DNA of 64,000 bases from Collinsella sp. AF33-16 (GCF_003475325.1 NZ_QRQC01000003.1:1-64000); one strand, 5' to 3'. Counted from the stretch's first letter, positions 1-10,903 are shown. The notes: a model not told the origin generated them from the sequence alone. Program-made: numbers and translations.

Positions 1-92
1 TTCGCAATATTCAGCGGTGCTCATGCGGGCAAATACTCAATCTAGTGCTCGGGACCGCCCAGCTTGGGGTACAACTCAACATGAACAATGAT

Positions 93-119
93 GGCCCGCC
101 ACATGTTTGGTGGGCCTTT
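93..119 (+). terminator. Hairpin ahead of the HtrA gene
   Basis: A 9-bp stem (93-101 with 108-116, one G-U pair) is followed by a short T run. It probably ends transcription of a gene left of the window. It could also be a leader hairpin of the next gene. Confidence 0.5.
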
Positions 120-145
120 GGTTATTTGACGAAAGGATCGCAGCT

Positions 146-1606
146 ATGAGCGAGAACGATTCCCAGCGTCCCGAGGATGTTGGCAATGCCGGCGAGACTC
201 AGCAGCAGCCGCGCGTGCAGGTGGAGTCGACGCCTACCGACAGCAACATTCCCTATGTGCAGGCCTACGACACGCAGACCGGCCAGCCGCTGGACGGTCA
301 GCAGGTTGTAAACAAGCACACGGTGGTCAAGACCAAGACCAAAAAGCTGCCGATCTTTATTACGGCGCTTGCCGGTTGTGCCTGCGGTGCCCTGCTGGTC
401 ATCGCGCTCATTATGAGCGGCACGCTCAACATTGGCGGCGGCAGGAACGCCGTGACGGCGGGTGCTTCGGGTTCGTCGACGCAAAAGATTTCGATCGACT
501 CCGAGGACACCACGCTGGCCGAGGCCGTTTCTGCCAAGGCCCTGCCCTCCGTCGTTTCCATCACCGCCACTTCGAGCGGCAACCAGAATGGCTCGCTTTC
601 TCAGTCTGCTGATGAGTCGAATAGCTCGGGCAGCGTCGGTTCGGGCGTGGTGCTCGATACCGCAGGCCACATCCTCACCAACAACCACGTGGTCGATGGT
701 TACGATCAGTACGTGGTGACCATGGACGACGGCACCACCTACGAGGCCGAGTTCGTGGGCAACGATGCTTCGAGCGACCTAGCCGTCATCAAGCTCAAGG
801 ATGCAGACGCCTCCAAGCTCACGCCGATCGAGATCGGTGATTCCTCCAAGCTCAACGTGGGCGAGTGGGTTATGGCGATCGGTTCGCCGTTCGGCAACGA
901 GCAGTCTGTCTCCACGGGCATCGTCTCGGCGCTGTATCGCTCCACGGCCATGAGCTCTACCAGCGGCAATACCATCTATGCCAACATGATCCAGACCGAT
1001 GCCGCTATCAACCCGGGCAACTCCGGTGGCGCACTCGTCAACGACAACGGCGAACTGGTGGGCATCAACTCGCTCATCGAGAGCTATTCGGGCTCCAGCT
1101 CGGGCGTGGGCTTTGCTATTCCCGTTAACTACGCCAAGAACATTGCCGACCAGATCATCGACGGCAAGACGCCGGTGCATCCGTACCTGGGCGCCACGCT
1201 TTCGAGCGTCAACGCGCTCAACGCCCGCACCAACAAGCTGAGCACCGATAGCGGCGCGTATGTGGCGAGCGTTGTCGAGGACGGCCCCGCCGCTAAGGCC
1301 GGTATCCAGGAGGGCGACGTCATCACCAAGCTGGGCGACGACGAGATCACGAGCGCCGACGGCCTGATCATCGCGCTGCGCAGCCACGAGGTGGGCGAGA
1401 AGGTCGAGATCACGCTCATGCGCGGCAAGGAAGAGAAAAAGGTCACCGTCGAGCTGGGTTCCGATGAGAAGCTGCAGAACCAGCAGCAGGACGACAGCGC
1501 GACCGACACCGGCAACGGCGGCATCACCGATGAGCAGCTGCGCCAGTATCTTGAGGAGCTACTGGGCCGGCAGGGCCAGGGCCAAGGCTACGGCCAGGGT
1601 TACTAA
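146..1606 (+). CDS. htrA: HtrA/DegP-like serine protease, membrane anchored, with PDZ domain
   Basis: This is a trypsin-like S1C protease expected to degrade or refold misfolded proteins at the outer face of the cytoplasmic membrane. A cytosolic N-terminus of about 65 residues is followed by one membrane segment (about residues 70-95), a low-complexity linker and the protease domain. The catalytic triad is visible as His181 (NNHVVDG), Asp211 (SDLAVIKL) and Ser293 (GNSGGAL). One PDZ domain follows at about residues 350-445, and the tail is rich in Gln and Gly. The ATG at 146 is chosen because a GAAAGG ribosome site lies just upstream; an in-frame start at 107 has no such site and would overlap the preceding hairpin. 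The gene stands alone and ends at a strong terminator. Family assignment is secure, but substrates cannot be read from sequence. Confidence 0.93.
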   Translation: MSENDSQRPEDVGNAGETQQQPRVQVESTPTDSNIPYVQAYDTQTGQPLDGQQVVNKHTVVKTKTKKLPIFITALAGCACGALLVIALIMSGTLNIGGGRNAVTAGASGSSTQKISIDSEDTTLAEAVSAKALPSVVSITATSSGNQNGSLSQSADESNSSGSVGSGVVLDTAGHILTNNHVVDGYDQYVVTMDDGTTYEAEFVGNDASSDLAVIKLKDADASKLTPIEIGDSSKLNVGEWVMAIGSPFGNEQSVSTGIVSALYRSTAMSSTSGNTIYANMIQTDAAINPGNSGGALVNDNGELVGINSLIESYSGSSSGVGFAIPVNYAKNIADQIIDGKTPVHPYLGATLSSVNALNARTNKLSTDSGAYVASVVEDGPAAKAGIQEGDVITKLGDDEITSADGLIIALRSHEVGEKVEITLMRGKEEKKVTVELGSDEKLQNQQQDDSATDTGNGGITDEQLRQYLEELLGRQGQGQGYGQGY

Positions 1607-1632
1607 CGGGCCGCATCACACATACCGATGCC

Positions 1633-1674
1633 AGAGGGGGCCGTCCCGCCAACGCGGGACGGCCCCCTCTTTTC
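1633..1674 (+). terminator. Intrinsic terminator of the HtrA gene
   Basis: A perfect 17-bp GC-rich stem (1633-1649 with 1654-1670) has a 4-nt loop and is followed by TTTTCTT. It begins 26 bases after the stop codon. Confidence 0.92.
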
Positions 1675-1744
1675 TTATTAATCCGTTGGGAACGGAGGAA
1701 AACGGATCACATGGAGCTGACAAGAGGCCTGGTTCGGAATGGTC

Positions 1745-1948
1745 TGGACAGTTAGTTCAGATACGTATAAACCCGAGGCGGTTCAGCATGCGTTTTGAGC
1801 TGTTTTGGGATGGGGGAGGGGTTCGGATGGGAGTTTAGAAGGGGGACGAGCCGGTCGTGCAGCCCCCGGGGCGGCCAAATTGGCTGGAATGGTGACGTCT
1901 GAACACGACCAGGCTCGCAGAATTATACGTATCTGAACTAACTGTCCA
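1745..1948. mobile_element. MITE-like element with perfect 26-bp terminal inverted repeats
   Basis: The ends at 1745-1770 and 1923-1948 are exact reverse complements over 26 bp, starting TGGACAGTTAGTTC. The interior of about 150 bp is G-rich and carries no credible reading frame. No clear target-site duplication is seen. Size, perfect ends and lack of coding capacity fit a non-autonomous transposable element mobilised by an IS located elsewhere. A large regulatory hairpin is the alternative. It fills most of the gap between the HtrA gene and ligA. Confidence 0.6.
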
Positions 1949-1984
1949 CCCCAGTCCAGCGGCTGCCGATTCAGTGCGGTTTGA

Positions 1985-4285
<2,301 letters not shown>

Positions 4286-4290
4286 TGATT

Positions 4291-4326
4291 TGTTGAGGAA
4301 CTGCGCAGAGGCTCAGTTCCTCAACA
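4291..4326. terminator. Hairpin between convergent genes, possibly bidirectional
   Basis: A perfect 13-bp stem (4291-4303 with 4314-4326) lies between ligA and the convergent lipoprotein gene. The right arm overlaps the stop codon of the lipoprotein gene (4321-4323). T-rich sequence follows on both strands, so it could serve both genes. Confidence 0.6.
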
Positions 4327-4707
4327 TCTCCTTATAGTGTTTGCCTGTTCAATTTCGATATCGTTTCCCTCGTATGATCCAGATGTGTCTACCGAGTCAA
4401 AGCGTGAGTAGGAAACTCTTGTCCCAACTTTGATTTGGGAAAGCTTGTCTTTGATTCGGCCAGATGAGGGGAATGTAATCCGGGTTTGCTTTCCAGCGTC
4501 GGTGTAGCGGGGACTGTTGTCTGTTTGGATTACGAGTTCCGTTCCCTCAATAGAATGAACGCTGCCGGCTCCAAAGACAAGGTAATCATCTCCTCCGCTA
4601 TAGCGGGCTCTATCTGTGCATGAAGAAACGGATGCAAACATAGCGAAAATCACCAATATCGTAACCAGGGCAAAGGCCGTGGTGCCATAGCATTTTGATG
4701 GTGCCAT
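4321..4707 (-). CDS. Putative lipoprotein of unknown function
   Basis: This small exported protein is about 128 residues. The N-terminus has a basic stretch, a hydrophobic segment and a lipobox-like VSSC, which predicts lipidation and attachment outside the membrane. The rest is a compact domain rich in Asp, Ser and Thr that I do not recognise. The start is uncertain. The ATG at 4707 begins 6 bases beyond the stop of the upstream gene, while a TTG at 4719 would overlap that gene by 7 bases. Either way the two genes are tightly coupled. The codon use is AT-richer than in the flanking housekeeping genes, suggesting that both genes arrived together. Confidence 0.62.
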   Translation of the reverse strand: MAPSKCYGTTAFALVTILVIFAMFASVSSCTDRARYSGGDDYLVFGAGSVHSIEGTELVIQTDNSPRYTDAGKQTRITFPSSGRIKDKLSQIKVGTRVSYSRFDSVDTSGSYEGNDIEIEQANTIRRC

Positions 4708-4712
4708 CCGGT

Positions 4713-5885
4713 CTACCAAAAGACTGTTCCGTTCAATTTGACCATATTGGGCGTTGCATAGTTAATCGCTCGGGGATAAGTGTTCCATCCGTCGAATACT
4801 TCGAGCCACTGCAGTTCGATGCCAGAGCTTCCATTATGCCCAGTAAAATAGCCAGTTACCGTGACTGTATGACCTGATAGCTCGACGGATCCTTTACTGT
4901 TTCGGCTGTTGATCCACATATGATACAAGCCGATATTCCCTTGATCGATAGTTGCTCTGTACTGAGCGAATTGAGGCTGATAACCGAAAAATTGAGTATT
5001 AAGAGCTCTACCCTTTTGAGCGGCAAGACTTTTAAACGGAACAATTCCATCTGGGATGATCGTTCTTCCGTACTCGACGCCCTGATCATTGGTCTTATAC
5101 GTTGTTGTGCCAGTGACGTTCCATATTTCTTTATAATAATCGGGATTAAATTGATTAGCGTTTGAACTGGTGAGACCGTAATGCATTGATACAGCGTACA
5201 AGGCAGAAACGACGCATGCATACTTATTAGTGCGGGCTTCAACTAATGATTCCGAGACTCCTCGGAACGGTATTCCGTTTAAATCGTCTATTTGGAAATG
5301 CAACATCAAGTCATCTTCATTGATAATGACTGCATCCCATGAAGTTGGGTTATTGCTTTGAGGTGCTATACCCTTTTCGGTGACAATCGGGACAGACCGT
5401 ATATTGTTATAGTTGGTTACACAGTCTCTAGTTCCTGGCACCAAAGTTCCATATTCAATATCGTTGTACGAAATTAGTACGGTTGGGTTTGTGGCCTGTT
5501 GGCCGGAATAAGTTGAAATGGCGTTTGATAGAGAAGCTGAAATCGGAAGAATGGTATCGCCGAGGGTTATCTCCTTCAGAAGCCCAGGATATGATGCGTC
5601 AAGTATTAAATAACCGTAAGGGCTTCCTTCCCTTGTGACACTGATTTCATAGCCACAGATAAGGCCGATTTGTTGGCATACGGGAACGATTTGCTCGATC
5701 TCTAAGTTCGCGGATCCGTCGACGATGGGCAACAGGGAAAGCGCGTAGTCTTGTGCTAGGTCTGATGTAAAAGCGACGGATGAGTTTGAGTCGGCAGCGA
5801 ATACTCTTGTTGGGCGTGACGCGGATAAGCCGATGATCGAGGCTAGGCCGAGAAGAAACGAGCGACGTGATTGAACTCTGGGCAT
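4713..5885 (-). CDS. Exported protein resembling a papain-like/C39-like cysteine protease
   Basis: The N-terminus SRRSFLLGLAS followed by a hydrophobic stretch and AFA resembles a twin-arginine or Sec signal. Residues about 35-115 look like a secreted-protease propeptide-like region. The segment NKYACVVSALYAVSMHYG (about residues 220-237) has the Cys-plus-helix pattern of papain-like active sites. A later GHTVTVTGY could supply the His, as in C39-like and streptopain-like peptidases. This assignment rests on motifs alone and should be treated as tentative. An AGGAGA site precedes the ATG at 5885. The gene is followed with a few bases overlap or spacing by the lipoprotein gene, so the two may work as one surface unit. 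The region is clearly AT-richer than ligA or the MATE gene. Confidence 0.55.
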   Translation of the reverse strand: MPRVQSRRSFLLGLASIIGLSASRPTRVFAADSNSSVAFTSDLAQDYALSLLPIVDGSANLEIEQIVPVCQQIGLICGYEISVTREGSPYGYLILDASYPGLLKEITLGDTILPISASLSNAISTYSGQQATNPTVLISYNDIEYGTLVPGTRDCVTNYNNIRSVPIVTEKGIAPQSNNPTSWDAVIINEDDLMLHFQIDDLNGIPFRGVSESLVEARTNKYACVVSALYAVSMHYGLTSSNANQFNPDYYKEIWNVTGTTTYKTNDQGVEYGRTIIPDGIVPFKSLAAQKGRALNTQFFGYQPQFAQYRATIDQGNIGLYHMWINSRNSKGSVELSGHTVTVTGYFTGHNGSSGIELQWLEVFDGWNTYPRAINYATPNMVKLNGTVFW

Positions 5886-5993
5886 AATGTCTCCTGCCTA
5901 TGGGGGGCAATATGCTGTCATTTTATTTGCTACAAAATACAATCTAATTCGGATTAAGGTAAATGGATGGAATTGCTCGATAAATGGTAGTGA

Positions 5994-6833
5994 TTAGCGG
6001 ACCGGTATCGCGATCCTCGTCACATACGCTCCCGGATCGTCGCTGATGATGTCGTCGATCAGGGCAATCTCACGCGAGGGGCCGGCGGGCGCTAGGCCGT
6101 GCTCGTGCATATAGCCGAGCAGCCGCTCGTAGCGTGGGGCTGCCTGTCCGTGCGTGCCGCGGAAGCTAATGGTCAGGCAGCGCGCGGCAGGTCGTGTCTC
6201 GACGTCGCCCAAGTAATCATCAGTGTCATCGAGCAGCAGAAAGACCTCGTCGTAGCCATCAAAGTCGCCGGCGGCGAGGCGCTCAGCGCCGATCCCGACG
6301 CCTAAGTTGCCCAGAAAGACAAAGGTTTCGTGCTGACCCCTCTGCAGTTGGCGAATCTGCCACTCCAGCGCATAGGCGTCGGTAGGGTTGACGCGTTCGC
6401 GCAGCACGGCGCAGCGAAGCTCGGGCGCATCGATTGCGCAAATGGTATCGAGCTCGGTGTTCAAGGCGTCGTGAAGCAGGGCAAGCCGGTTGTCAATCTT
6501 GCGTGAAACGCGCTCCAGCTCGCGGCGCTTGCGTTCGATGAGCTCCTGCTGCTGAGCCAGCTGCCGCTGCATAAGGGTCACATCGCGCGTGGTCACAAAC
6601 TCACGGATTTGTGCGAGCGGCAAGTCGAGAACGCGCAGGTGGCTGATGGTGTTGAGGGTGGAGAGCTGCCGCGATCCGTAGTAGCGGTACCCGCTCGCCG
6701 GATCGATGCGCGCCGGGTCCAGTAAGCCCATCTGCTCGTAATGGCGCAGCGTGCCCACGCTCAGGTTAAACAGGCGCGCCACTTCGCCAATGCGGAGCAG
6801 GCCCTCGGTATGTTCAGTAGGCGTGTCGGTCAT
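5994..6833 (-). CDS. MerR-family transcriptional regulator with C-terminal effector domain
   Basis: An N-terminal MerR helix-turn-helix (LLRIGEVARLFNLSVGTLRH) is followed by the wing motif (SGYRYYGSRQL). A coiled coil at about residues 85-130 (LAQQQELIERKRRELERVS) would mediate dimerisation. The C-terminal 150 residues look like a GyrI/BmrR-type small-molecule sensor. The start at 6833 gives MTDTPTEH with an AAAGAAG site upstream. The longer frame to 6878 lacks support. It lies 74 bases downstream of the MATE efflux gene on the same strand, and the operator upstream of that gene has MerR architecture. The likely role is drug-induced activation of its own operon. Confidence 0.85.
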   Translation of the reverse strand: MTDTPTEHTEGLLRIGEVARLFNLSVGTLRHYEQMGLLDPARIDPASGYRYYGSRQLSTLNTISHLRVLDLPLAQIREFVTTRDVTLMQRQLAQQQELIERKRRELERVSRKIDNRLALLHDALNTELDTICAIDAPELRCAVLRERVNPTDAYALEWQIRQLQRGQHETFVFLGNLGVGIGAERLAAGDFDGYDEVFLLLDDTDDYLGDVETRPAARCLTISFRGTHGQAAPRYERLLGYMHEHGLAPAGPSREIALIDDIISDDPGAYVTRIAIPVR

Positions 6834-6907
6834 GGGACCGCTTCTTTCAATGCGCGGGGTGCCGCCGAGGCCGCGCAACGCGGTCGTCGTATGACGCGAA
6901 CGAATCG

Positions 6908-8254
6908 CTACGCCATCAGTTTGTCAAAAGCTCCGCGCCGGTTGAGCACCGTAAACGCCACCACGCAGATAATCGCCGACAGAATCGACCCGCACGGCGA
7001 GGCGATGCCCATGGGAAACAGCGTGTCGGAATAGGCGTTCGACAGCAACCATGCACCGGGCACGCGAATGAGTACCACGGCCAGCACGTTGTGCGCAAAG
7101 CCGATGTAGCTCTTGCCATACGCAGCGAAAAAGCCGCTAAAGCAAATGTGGATGCCGGCAAAGATTGCATCGAAAATGTAGCTGCGCATATAGCCGGTGC
7201 CGGCCGCGACCACCGCGGCGTCCTTGGCAAAAAAGCCAATAAACGCCGGCGTCACCAGCCACATCAGCACCGTGATCAGGCAGCCGTATACTACCGAGAT
7301 GGTCATGGCATCCTTGAGCACCTGACGTGCGCGGTCACCCTTGCCCGCGCCAGCGTTTTGCGCCGTGAGTGCGCTGACGGTCGCGCCCATGGAACTCGGC
7401 ACGATAAACAAAAAGCTGATCATCTTCTCGACCAAGCCCACGGCGGCGGCGTCAACGAGCCCTCGGTGGTTGGCGATGACGGTGATAAACATAAACGCCA
7501 CCTGGATGCAGCCGTCCTGCACGGCCACAGGCACGCCGATCTTAAGAATGCTGCCGAGCACCTCGGGCTGGGGGCGCAGGTCGCTGCGCTTAACGTGGAT
7601 GTTCGTGCGGCGGCTCTTGAGCCACACGAGTGCGAGGGCCACGCTCGCCGTCTGCGCGATGACTGTGCCGAGTGCGGCTCCCACGGGGCCAAGCCCCATG
7701 TGACCGATAAACAGAAAGTCGAGCGCGATGTTGATGATGCATGCCACGCCAATCACGTACATGGGCGAGCGTGAATCGCCCAGGCCGCGAAAGATGGCAG
7801 AGAGGATGTTGTACGCGGCGATAAACGGAATGCCGACAAAGCAGATGCGCAGGTAGGCGGCGGTGCCTTCGACCGCCTCGGCCGGCGTGCCAATGAGTGC
7901 CACGATCTGCGGGCACAGTGCGAGCAGGACGGCGGCCAGCACCACCGAGACGCCCATAAAGAGCGTGATGGTGTTGCCGATGGCGGCCTCGGCGCGGTCG
8001 AAGCGGCGCGAGCCCACAGCGTGGCCGACGATGACCGTCGTTCCCATGGCCAGGCCCACGAGCGTCACAGTAATGATATAGAGCGTCTGCGCGCCATTGC
8101 CCACGGCGGTGATGCCGGCGGCGCCGCTAAACTGTCCCATCATGTACAGGTCGGCCATGCCGTAGAGCATCTGCAAAAAGTACGAGAGCATATAGGGCAG
8201 GGCAAAGACCGCGATGGTCTTGAGGACATTGCCGCGTGTGAGGTCGTGTTCCAT
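6908..8254 (-). CDS. MATE family multidrug efflux transporter
   Basis: This is a 448-residue integral membrane protein with twelve predicted hydrophobic segments arranged as two homologous halves, typical of the MATE (NorM/DinF-like) family. Such proteins export cationic drugs or metabolites using a Na+ or H+ gradient. The N-terminal segment FALPYMLSYFLQMLYGMAD is characteristic. The ATG at 8254 gives MEHDLTRGN and has an AGAAAG site. The frame extending to 8365 would run through the promoter and is rejected. It is the first gene of a two-gene operon with the MerR regulator. Confidence 0.9.
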   Translation of the reverse strand: MEHDLTRGNVLKTIAVFALPYMLSYFLQMLYGMADLYMMGQFSGAAGITAVGNGAQTLYIITVTLVGLAMGTTVIVGHAVGSRRFDRAEAAIGNTITLFMGVSVVLAAVLLALCPQIVALIGTPAEAVEGTAAYLRICFVGIPFIAAYNILSAIFRGLGDSRSPMYVIGVACIINIALDFLFIGHMGLGPVGAALGTVIAQTASVALALVWLKSRRTNIHVKRSDLRPQPEVLGSILKIGVPVAVQDGCIQVAFMFITVIANHRGLVDAAAVGLVEKMISFLFIVPSSMGATVSALTAQNAGAGKGDRARQVLKDAMTISVVYGCLITVLMWLVTPAFIGFFAKDAAVVAAGTGYMRSYIFDAIFAGIHICFSGFFAAYGKSYIGFAHNVLAVVLIRVPGAWLLSNAYSDTLFPMGIASPCGSILSAIICVVAFTVLNRRGAFDKLMA

Positions 8255-8294
8255 GGGCGGGGCTTTCTGGCTGGGTTTGTTTACGTACCAGTGT

Positions 8295-8325
8295 AGTGAA
8301 AACCCTACAACGATTGTAGAGTCAA
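8295..8325 (-). promoter_or_regulatory. MerR-type promoter/operator of the MATE-merR operon
   Basis: On the minus strand a TTGACT -35 (8320-8325) and a TTCACT -10 (8295-8300) are separated by 19 bp. The spacer holds a dyad, ACTCTACAA and TTGTAGGGT around a 3-bp centre (8302-8322, 8 of 9 pairs). An overlong spacer with a central dyad is the hallmark of MerR-activated promoters. The -10 is a weak match, as expected for an activator-dependent promoter. Confidence 0.72.
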
Positions 8326-8411
8326 GGTTTGTGACGACGACGGGGCGAAAAAAGTCACGCTCCAAGCACGATGCTTTGACCCCTCCATGCTCCTCACCTC
8401 ACCTCGCCTCG

Positions 8412-8474
8412 AACCATCACAACATTCGCCGTTTTTTGCCAAAATCGGGAAAAGCATCGAATGTTGTGATGGTT
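8412..8474 (+). repeat. 63-bp palindromic repeat, family 1, copy 1
   Basis: Two perfect 17-nt arms (AACCATCACAACATTCG and its complement) enclose a 29-nt spacer. The same arms occur at 9654, 13885 and 26306. The spacer of copy 1 is nearly identical to that of copy 2. It matches copies 3 and 4 in the reverse orientation. All copies are intergenic. This one lies upstream of the nuclease-like gene. Confidence 0.88.
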
Positions 8475-8576
8475 TTTCTGCCACTCGATCGGGTGGAATC
8501 GCTTTCTTGCGCGCGAAGGTGTGCGGACCCGTGGGCAGGGGAATAAAGTTGGTTATCCGACTCCATTGGAGGGCTC

Positions 8577-9614
8577 ATGGACCTGCCGATCGTCCTGTCC
8601 CATAAGACTGCCTGGCTATACCACAACGTGGTGCGCCCGTCCGAGCCGCTCTCGCGGGCAAGCAGCCTATACGATGAGGACTCGCTTGCTAACGAGGTGG
8701 AGCCAACTGCGGGCCTGCCCAAATTGGGGCTCGATGCCAAGGGGCTGAGGGCTTCAACGGCAGTCGGGATCGTTACCGACTATCTGGTTTCACTTGGTAT
8801 TCCACGAGAAGAACTCAATCATATCGATACGCTCGTTAACTTCGATTTTGAGCGCTCGACGCCGGCTGGATTTAGGTGCCACGTGTTTGGAGCGCCGGTA
8901 CCTCCAGGCCATCTTATCGAGGTGGCAGAGGGCCTTCTGGTGGTTGATGAGGCCATGTGCTTTGTACAAGCGGGTTCGTGGATGAGCGAGCCCGAGCAGC
9001 TGGAATATGGCTACGAAATCTGCGCCCGTTACCATTTGAATCATCTGTCGACAGGCGATTATATCGAGATGGGGCAGAGGTATACCGTTGCCGACTTGAT
9101 TGCTTATTGCAATGAGAACCGATCTCGTCAGGGGGCTGTACGCGCGGCCGCCGTGCTCAGGCGCGTGCACGATGGCTCGCGTTCGCCCATGGAGACGGCC
9201 ACCGCAATCATGGTCGTCGCGAAACGTTCCCAGGGAGGGCTGGGATACGTCAAGATCGAGCTCAACCATCGGGTCGATGTTCCCAACGAGTTCAAGTATC
9301 TCGCAAAGGCCGGGTATTTCGAGATCGACGTATATGCGCCTGCGAGCGGTACGGGGATTGAATACAACGGCTCGGACCATCTTGATAAACAGCGCAGCGC
9401 GTTGGATGCGGAGCGTATGACCGTGCTGAGCGCGCTGGGCTTTAGGATGATCGTCCTCACCGGGACTCAGTTTGCCCACCAGCTGCAATTGCACCGGGCG
9501 ATGAACGCCATTGCACTCGCTATGGGTCTCAAGTGCGACCGAAGCGAAGCGTTCCAAAAGCGGCAGAACGACCTGCGAGAATTCGTGATTCGTCACTGGG
9601 ACGACGGCCTTTAG
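8577..9614 (+). CDS. Protein with C-terminal Vsr/DUF559-like endonuclease domain
   Basis: This is a 345-residue soluble protein. The C-terminal part reads SPMET, then about 55 residues later FEIDVYAP, GIEYNGSDH, and a D..R...L pattern (ALDAERMTVLSALGFRM). This order matches DUF559/Vsr-like PD-(D/E)XK nucleases, with Asp of FEID and Glu of IEYNG as candidate metal ligands. The N-terminal half (about residues 1-190) is unrecognised. A GGAG site precedes the ATG. The gene sits alone between palindromic repeat copies 1 and 2, which are in the same orientation. Possible roles are DNA defence, repair or maintenance of a selfish repeat; none is shown by the sequence. Confidence 0.62.
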   Translation: MDLPIVLSHKTAWLYHNVVRPSEPLSRASSLYDEDSLANEVEPTAGLPKLGLDAKGLRASTAVGIVTDYLVSLGIPREELNHIDTLVNFDFERSTPAGFRCHVFGAPVPPGHLIEVAEGLLVVDEAMCFVQAGSWMSEPEQLEYGYEICARYHLNHLSTGDYIEMGQRYTVADLIAYCNENRSRQGAVRAAAVLRRVHDGSRSPMETATAIMVVAKRSQGGLGYVKIELNHRVDVPNEFKYLAKAGYFEIDVYAPASGTGIEYNGSDHLDKQRSALDAERMTVLSALGFRMIVLTGTQFAHQLQLHRAMNAIALAMGLKCDRSEAFQKRQNDLREFVIRHWDDGL

Positions 9615-9653
9615 GGGCGTTCCGGCCCTTCTACGGGGTGCCGTGGGCAGGCA

Positions 9654-9716
9654 AACCATCACAACATTCGACGTTTTTTGTCAAAATCGGGAAAAGTATC
9701 GAATGTTGTGATGGTC
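9654..9716 (+). repeat. 63-bp palindromic repeat, family 1, copy 2
   Basis: It has the same 17-nt arms as copy 1 and differs from it by a few bases in the 29-nt spacer. It is in the same orientation and lies 39 bases after the nuclease-like gene, so that gene is bracketed by direct copies. Confidence 0.88.
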
Positions 9717-9847
9717 TGTGCTGAGGATGGGCTCGGAAAGTCCGTTTTGCTCGAAGCGACCTGTCCTGTCGTACGGGTGTCGGCATGATTCTCGCGTGGG
9801 GTATTATGTTTTCCGAAGAATAAAACGCCGCGTGAGGGGAGGGCTGC

Positions 9848-10903
9848 GTGGACGGGCACGTGCAACATGACGGTTTTGGCCGCGATATCAACTACCTGCG
9901 CATTGCCGTTACCGACAAGTGCAATTTTCGCTGCATTTACTGCATGCCGGCCGATGGCGTGGCACCCCGCGCACACGACGAGCTGCTCAGCGCCGAGGAA
10001 ATCGCCCGCTTTGTGCGCTTGGTGGCGGGGGAGGGCATTTGCCGCGTGCGCCTGACGGGCGGCGAGCCGCTGGTCAGCCGCCGTATCATTCCGCTCATTC
10101 GCGACATCCGCGCGATCCCGCGGATCGAGGACATCTCGCTTACCACCAATGGCGCCCTGCTGCCCAAGCTGGCACCGCAGCTCAAAGATGCCGGGCTTAA
10201 CCGCGTTAACATCTCGCTCGACACACTCGACCCTACGCTCTTTGGAAAGATCACGCGCCTGGGTCGACTCGAGCAGACCATGGCTGGCATCGACGCGGCG
10301 CTGGCTTGGGGCTTTGAGCCCGTTAAGGTCAACTGCGTTGTGGTGCGCCGGCTCAGCCAGGATGTGGCGGCTCTCGCGCGTCTGACTATCGACCGTCCCA
10401 TTCACCTGCGCTTTATCGAATACATGCCTATTGGCGACGAGCACACGAGCTCGCATTGCGCTGTGGGCCCGCATGCGCCCGCGCTCAATCCGGCGCTGTG
10501 GGATGCGAGCGACACCGTGCCGAGCGACGAGCTGCGGGCGCGCATCAATGCTGGGGCCGCCGCGACGGGGCTGGGCGAGCTCGAGCCGCTCGACATCAAC
10601 GACGCTCCTGCCGGCGCGGGCCCTGCGCGCTATTGGCACTTTCCGGGCGCGGCGGGAACGGTCGGTTTTATTAGCGCCATGTCCAATCATTTTTGTACGA
10701 ATTGCAACCGTCTGCGCCTGACGGCCGATGGCAACGTGCGTCCGTGCCTGTTCAGCGATGCCGAATATTCGGTGCGCGACGCCCTACGCCGTGGTGATGA
10801 TATGCAGGTACTTTCGATTTGGCGCGATGCCGTCGCCCACAAACCGCAGGAACACGCGATAATTGAGGGCACGCAACGATTTATGTCCCAAATCGGAGGA
10901 TGA
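9848..10903 (+). CDS. moaA: GTP 3',8-cyclase MoaA (molybdenum cofactor biosynthesis)
   Basis: This radical-SAM enzyme starts molybdopterin synthesis by converting GTP to 3',8-cyclo-GTP. The N-terminal cluster motif CNFRCIYC gives Cys25, Cys29 and Cys32, and the glycine-rich LTGGEPL follows. The second 4Fe-4S cluster is supplied by the C-terminal Cys283, Cys286 and Cys300 (CTNCNRLRLTADGNVRPC). An insert of about 35 residues (about 200-235) makes it slightly long at 351 residues. The start is GTG at 9848 behind a strong GAGGGGAGGG site. The next gene, moaC-mobB, begins 5 bases after the stop, so the two are co-transcribed. Confidence 0.94.
   Translation: MDGHVQHDGFGRDINYLRIAVTDKCNFRCIYCMPADGVAPRAHDELLSAEEIARFVRLVAGEGICRVRLTGGEPLVSRRIIPLIRDIRAIPRIEDISLTTNGALLPKLAPQLKDAGLNRVNISLDTLDPTLFGKITRLGRLEQTMAGIDAALAWGFEPVKVNCVVVRRLSQDVAALARLTIDRPIHLRFIEYMPIGDEHTSSHCAVGPHAPALNPALWDASDTVPSDELRARINAGAAATGLGELEPLDINDAPAGAGPARYWHFPGAAGTVGFISAMSNHFCTNCNRLRLTADGNVRPCLFSDAEYSVRDALRRGDDMQVLSIWRDAVAHKPQEHAIIEGTQRFMSQIGG

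Noticed and set aside
107-145. Upstream extension of the HtrA-like gene
   Set aside because: No ribosome site, overlap with a hairpin, and a clear site for the ATG at 146.
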